A stretch of DNA of 16,128 bases from a bacterium (GTDB lineage: Bacteria; Omnitrophota; Gorgyraeia; Gygaellales; UBA12090): positions 1 through 16,128 of the forward strand of contig SCPY01000151.1 in the NCBI GenBank assembly GCA_004299495.1, read 5' to 3'. The position numbers were made by a program, and so were the translations under genes. A model generated the notes under the pieces. The model had not been told where the DNA came from. It worked only from the letters and a program-made list of their open reading frames with translations, and ran no database searches. Positions 13,312-16,128 of this stretch are shown in pieces (position 1 is the stretch's first letter; every line of letters starts with the position of its first letter).

Positions 13312-14308
13312 CAGAGGCTACCAGGCCGGCGAGCCGGCTCATTGTATCAACGTTATCCTGGTCAAAGCGCACTTCGGAACCCTCCAGCGCCGCGATATTC
13401 ATCACCCCTACCACCTCTTCCTTTGTCCGCAGGGGAATAACCATCGCTGAGCCAAGCTGGGGGCGGTTAAGATAGGGGGCTAATTTATTATTCTCCCTGC
13501 CGGCAGTATCAAGAAGGAATGCCCTCCCTTCTTCTGCCGCTATGCCTGAGATGCCTGTGCCAAGCTTCACCCGCGCGGTCCTGACAATATCTTCGGTGAT
13601 GCCCCGCGAAGCCGCTATAGTCAGGTCGTTAGTGGTTCTATCCAAAAACATTACCGAGCCGATATCCGCGTGGCTTATTTCAAAGGCTACGTCAAGTAGC
13701 GCGTCCAGAATCTTGGTTAATTGGACGGGAGAGAATATGATGTTCTGATATGCCAGCCGTATGGTATATTCCGCCACATCCTTCACCAGCTCCACAAGCG
13801 ATTTCGCGCAGTGAAACGATATGGTCTTGATTTCTGAAAGCGCGCCCCAAAAATCCTCAAACTCTAATCCCAGCGCCTGGGCCATCCGGCGGTATTCCTC
13901 TTTTGATTTACGCATAACCAGGATGACCGGCCCGACCACAAGGTATGCCAGGATCCTTCCGTCAATCGCGGTAAGAGGGGTAATAAAATTATGCACCCCC
14001 GCCTCGCATACATAGCTTAAGTTTTTATCTACCACCGCTTTGCCGTGGAGGAATGTCGGCAGGCATGTCCCGCAGAGCATTTCTTTTGCCGGTGAGTTGG
14101 GGAGCAATTCCCGGCACAGGTGGGGCTGTTGGCTGTGGGTTGTGATGGGCGTGCCGTCAGGATTCAATAGGCGCAGGCCTACCTCGGTTACGCTGGAAAA
14201 GTTATCCTGAATCTTCTGCCATTCACGGATATTGATGATGTCTTTTAAGGGTGAAAGCGGGCTTTCTCCGGGGGCGGGATTATCTTTTCTCGGCATTTGC
14301 CAGGGCAT
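13298..14308 (-). CDS. PocR-GAF sensory protein
   Basis: A 336-residue cytoplasmic protein with two sensor domains and no output domain. Residues about 22-187 are a PocR ligand-binding domain: EWQKIQDNFSSVTEVGLRLLN, cysteines C65, C79, C82 (CGTC) and C101 (YVCEAGVHNFITPL) and AYLVVGPVIL. Residues about 198-335 are a GAF domain (ISHADIGSVMFLD, GITEDIVRTARVKLGTGISG, AMVIPLRTKEEVVGVMNI). PocR domains are linked to small-molecule (often diol- or hydrocarbon-like) sensing, and the cysteine set may hold a metal or redox group. It overlaps the upstream response regulator by 29 bases (start ATG 14308; ATG 14296 is an alternative), so it belongs to the kinase-regulator operon and probably modulates it. 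It ends abruptly after the GAF fold, within the right direct repeat. Confidence 0.85.
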   Translation of the reverse strand: MPWQMPRKDNPAPGESPLSPLKDIINIREWQKIQDNFSSVTEVGLRLLNPDGTPITTHSQQPHLCRELLPNSPAKEMLCGTCLPTFLHGKAVVDKNLSYVCEAGVHNFITPLTAIDGRILAYLVVGPVILVMRKSKEEYRRMAQALGLEFEDFWGALSEIKTISFHCAKSLVELVKDVAEYTIRLAYQNIIFSPVQLTKILDALLDVAFEISHADIGSVMFLDRTTNDLTIAASRGITEDIVRTARVKLGTGISGIAAEEGRAFLLDTAGRENNKLAPYLNRPQLGSAMVIPLRTKEEVVGVMNIAALEGSEVRFDQDNVDTMSRLAGLVASAINP

Positions 14309-15695
14309 TTTTGCGTAAACCGAATTTATTCATTTTCTTATACAGGGTGGTCCTGTTGATGCCCAGGACGCGCGCGGTTTCGTTGCGGTTCCAGTTAGTT
14401 GAATGCAGGGCCTTGAGAATTAAAACCTTTTCCGGGGATTGGAGAGCGTCTTTCAGTTTCAGGTTATATTCATCATCCCCCGCGGGCTTACCGGCATGCA
14501 GGAACGGGGGAAAGTCTTCCGGGGTGACAATCTTGCCCTTAGATAGGATTACCGCCCTTTCCAGCACGTTTTCAAGTTCTCTCACATTGCCTGGCCAGTG
14601 GTAGCCCGACAGCATCCTCATGGCCGCGTCAGATATCCCTTCTATCTTTTTGCTGGTATGCCTGGCGTGCTTTCTAATAAATTCCTCGGCCAAAAGCGGG
14701 ATGTCTTCCCTGCGCTCTCTAAGCGGAGGGATGTCTATAGAAATGATATTAAGCCGATAGTATAAATCTTTGCGGAATTTCCCCTGGGTGATTAATTCCT
14801 GCAGATTCTGGTTAGTGGCGGCGATTACCCGGACATCCACTTTTATTGTTTTAGCGTCACCCACGCGCTCAAACTCCCCGTCTTGCAGGACCCTTAACAG
14901 TTTTACCTGGAGCGCCGGCGAAGAGGCGTCAATTTCATCCAGGAAAATCGTTCCTTTATCGGCTAATTCAAAACGTCCCATCCTGTCTTTTATCGCTCCG
15001 GTAAAAGAGCCCCTGGTATGGCCGAATAGCTCGCTCTCAAGCAGGGTTTCCGTAAGCGCTCCGCAACTCACCTCAATAAACGGCTTTTCCCGCTCCAGCT
15101 CGTTATATTTGTGTATGGCGTGGGCGATGACGCGTTTGCCGGTCCCGCTTTCTCCGTGTATCAGCACCGTTGCCCTGGTTGAGCTTATGGCCTCAATCAG
15201 GGTGTAGATTTTCTGCATCTTTTCGTCTTTGCCGACGATATTATGGAAGCGCTCCCTTTGGGACGCGGAGAGCTGCTGCTTTAATTTTACATTCTCTTCC
15301 TGAAGCAGGCGCTGTTTAATCAGCCGTTCAATAACCAGCTTTATTTCGCTGTCAACGATGGGTTTGGTTACGTAATCATACGCCCCATCTTTTATCGCGT
15401 TGACCGCGCTGTCAATACTTCCGTATCCGGTGATCAATATGACCGGTATCCCCGTCTGTTCGCGTTTTATCTGCTTAAGCAGCTGGATGCCGTCTATTTC
15501 CGGCATTTTGATATCGGTGATAATAATGTCCGCGGTGTATTTTTTTAACAGCTCCAGCGCCTCCCTGCCGTTTTCGGCTGAGCTTACAGAGTAGCCTTCC
15601 AAAGTCAGGAATTCGCTCAATGAGCGCCTTACCAGCGGCTCATCGTCAACCACCAGGATGTGATGCCTGCCGTTAGAATTTGAACTTTTATACAT
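14280..15695 (-). CDS. NtrC-family sigma-54-dependent response regulator
   Basis: A 471-residue three-domain activator. The receiver domain (13-125) has acidic D17/D18, phospho-acceptor D61 (IIITDIKMPEIDG), T89 and K111. The AAA+ domain (about 152-380) has Walker A GESGTGK (181-187), the sigma-54 contact loop ELFGHTRGSFTGA with GSFTGA (229-234) in place of the usual GAFTGA, Walker B GTIFLDEI (248-255), and RKDLYYRLNIISIDIPPLRERREDI. The C-terminal Fis-type helix-turn-helix reads NWNRNETARVLGINRTTLYKKM. It binds enhancer sites and opens sigma-54 promoters when phosphorylated. Its ATG overlaps the kinase stop by 8 bases (ATGTATAA), and it overlaps the PocR-GAF gene by 29 bases. Convergent neighbour rpoN encodes its polymerase partner. 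Confidence 0.95.
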   Translation of the reverse strand: MYKSSNSNGRHHILVVDDEPLVRRSLSEFLTLEGYSVSSAENGREALELLKKYTADIIITDIKMPEIDGIQLLKQIKREQTGIPVILITGYGSIDSAVNAIKDGAYDYVTKPIVDSEIKLVIERLIKQRLLQEENVKLKQQLSASQRERFHNIVGKDEKMQKIYTLIEAISSTRATVLIHGESGTGKRVIAHAIHKYNELEREKPFIEVSCGALTETLLESELFGHTRGSFTGAIKDRMGRFELADKGTIFLDEIDASSPALQVKLLRVLQDGEFERVGDAKTIKVDVRVIAATNQNLQELITQGKFRKDLYYRLNIISIDIPPLRERREDIPLLAEEFIRKHARHTSKKIEGISDAAMRMLSGYHWPGNVRELENVLERAVILSKGKIVTPEDFPPFLHAGKPAGDDEYNLKLKDALQSPEKVLILKALHSTNWNRNETARVLGINRTTLYKKMNKFGLRKNALANAEKR

Positions 15696-16128
15696 TCTCT
15701 AAGTGTTTTTTGGGTATGGAGACCGTAAAGCAGCTGCCTTTTCCCGCGGAGCTTTCTACCGTAATCTTACCTTCGTATCTGTTGATAATCTCATTGCATA
15801 TCGCCAGGCCCAGTCCGCTGCCCTTGTCTTTATCTTTGGTGGTAAAGAACGGCTCAAAGATTTTTTCTTTAAGCTCTTCCTTGATGCCTGAGCCGGTATC
15901 GGTAATTTTAATCTCAACGGTATCCGTGACGGCGGCAGCAATGCATAAGCTGCCTCCCGCGGGCATAGCGTCCATGGCGTTTCTTAGGGTATTGATAATA
16001 ATATGGGACAGGCCAAGGTCGGCTATCCTCGGCAGGCGTTGATTAAACTGTTTGACGAGCTTGATTTTGCTGAAGGCGCTGTGGCTGCCGAGCAGGTCGA
16101 GCGCCTCCGCGATGAGCTCGTGAATATC
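15688..16128 (-). CDS. sensor histidine kinase, C-terminal part (runs off the window)
   Basis: The last 146 residues of a histidine kinase; the 5' part lies beyond the right edge, so the true start is not in the window (the internal ATG at 15975 is not the start). The HATPase_c domain is complete: N-box HIIINTLRNAMDAMP, G1 box ITDTGSGI, F-box IFEPFFTTK, G2 box GSGLGLAI and the terminal FTVSIP. This is the NtrB-like type of kinase that usually partners NtrC regulators, consistent with the 8-base overlap with the downstream response regulator. Sensor domains cannot be seen. The soluble PocR-GAF protein encoded two genes downstream may provide or modify the input. Confidence 0.93.
   Translation of the reverse strand, partial: DIHELIAEALDLLGSHSAFSKIKLVKQFNQRLPRIADLGLSHIIINTLRNAMDAMPAGGSLCIAAAVTDTVEIKITDTGSGIKEELKEKIFEPFFTTKDKDKGSGLGLAICNEIINRYEGKITVESSAGKGSCFTVSIPKKHLENV

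Noticed and set aside
1..16128. CRISPR array, rRNA, tRNA or prophage genes
   Set aside because: No regularly spaced repeats, no tRNA-like cloverleaf and no phage structural or integrase genes were found on reading through both strands.

Overview
The window reads as a chromosomal segment of a Gram-negative bacterium of moderate GC content. An ExeA/GspA-type ATPase with a GspB-like partner, a periplasmic TPR protein and an AsmA-like envelope protein imply an outer membrane. The set (MSIIYEALKK-type GspB partner, DUF4416, a PflX-like radical SAM protein, PilZ, NtrC-type regulator) resembles what I know from uncultured Omnitrophota and related lineages. That placement is an inference from gene content only; no rRNA or tRNA gene is present.

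Layout. 1-1153: tail of an unidentified gene overlapping aroB (3-dehydroquinate synthase). 1162-2500: minus-strand exeA-like ATPase and gspB-like gene, convergent with aroB. 2501-2681: divergent promoter region with a good sigma70-type promoter on each strand. 2682-8288: plus-strand run of seven tightly packed genes: a 55-residue zinc-ribbon protein, PilZ protein, DUF4416 protein, PflX-like radical SAM protein, TPR protein, AsmA-like protein and an ornithine cyclodeaminase/mu-crystallin family protein. 8289-8577: non-coding and AT-rich; the only clear signal is a bidirectional terminator at 8545-8573. 8578-10016: minus-strand AbiEi/AbiEii toxin-antitoxin pair with a near-consensus promoter and a perfect inverted repeat in its leader. 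10098-11215: REP-associated (RAYT/IS200-like) transposase element with 29-bp terminal inverted repeats. 11257-12585: rpoN (sigma-54). 12589-13290: HEPN-MNT toxin-antitoxin cassette between two copies of a 21-bp direct repeat. 13298-16128: minus-strand operon of histidine kinase (partial), NtrC-type sigma-54 response regulator and a PocR-GAF sensor protein, all overlapping.

How it fits together. rpoN lies tail-to-tail with a sigma-54 activator/kinase/sensor operon, so the right part looks like a sigma-54 signalling locus. It has been invaded twice: an AbiE module plus RAYT element on the rpoN promoter side, and a HEPN-MNT module exactly at the rpoN 3' end. Both toxin-antitoxin modules contain a polymerase-beta-like nucleotidyltransferase. 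The HEPN-MNT insertion is flanked by the 21-bp duplication and by what look like two halves of the same repeat that ends the RAYT element, which links the two insertions. Several promoters (exeA, rpoN, transposase) place the predicted transcription start within a few bases of the ATG, suggesting leaderless mRNAs.
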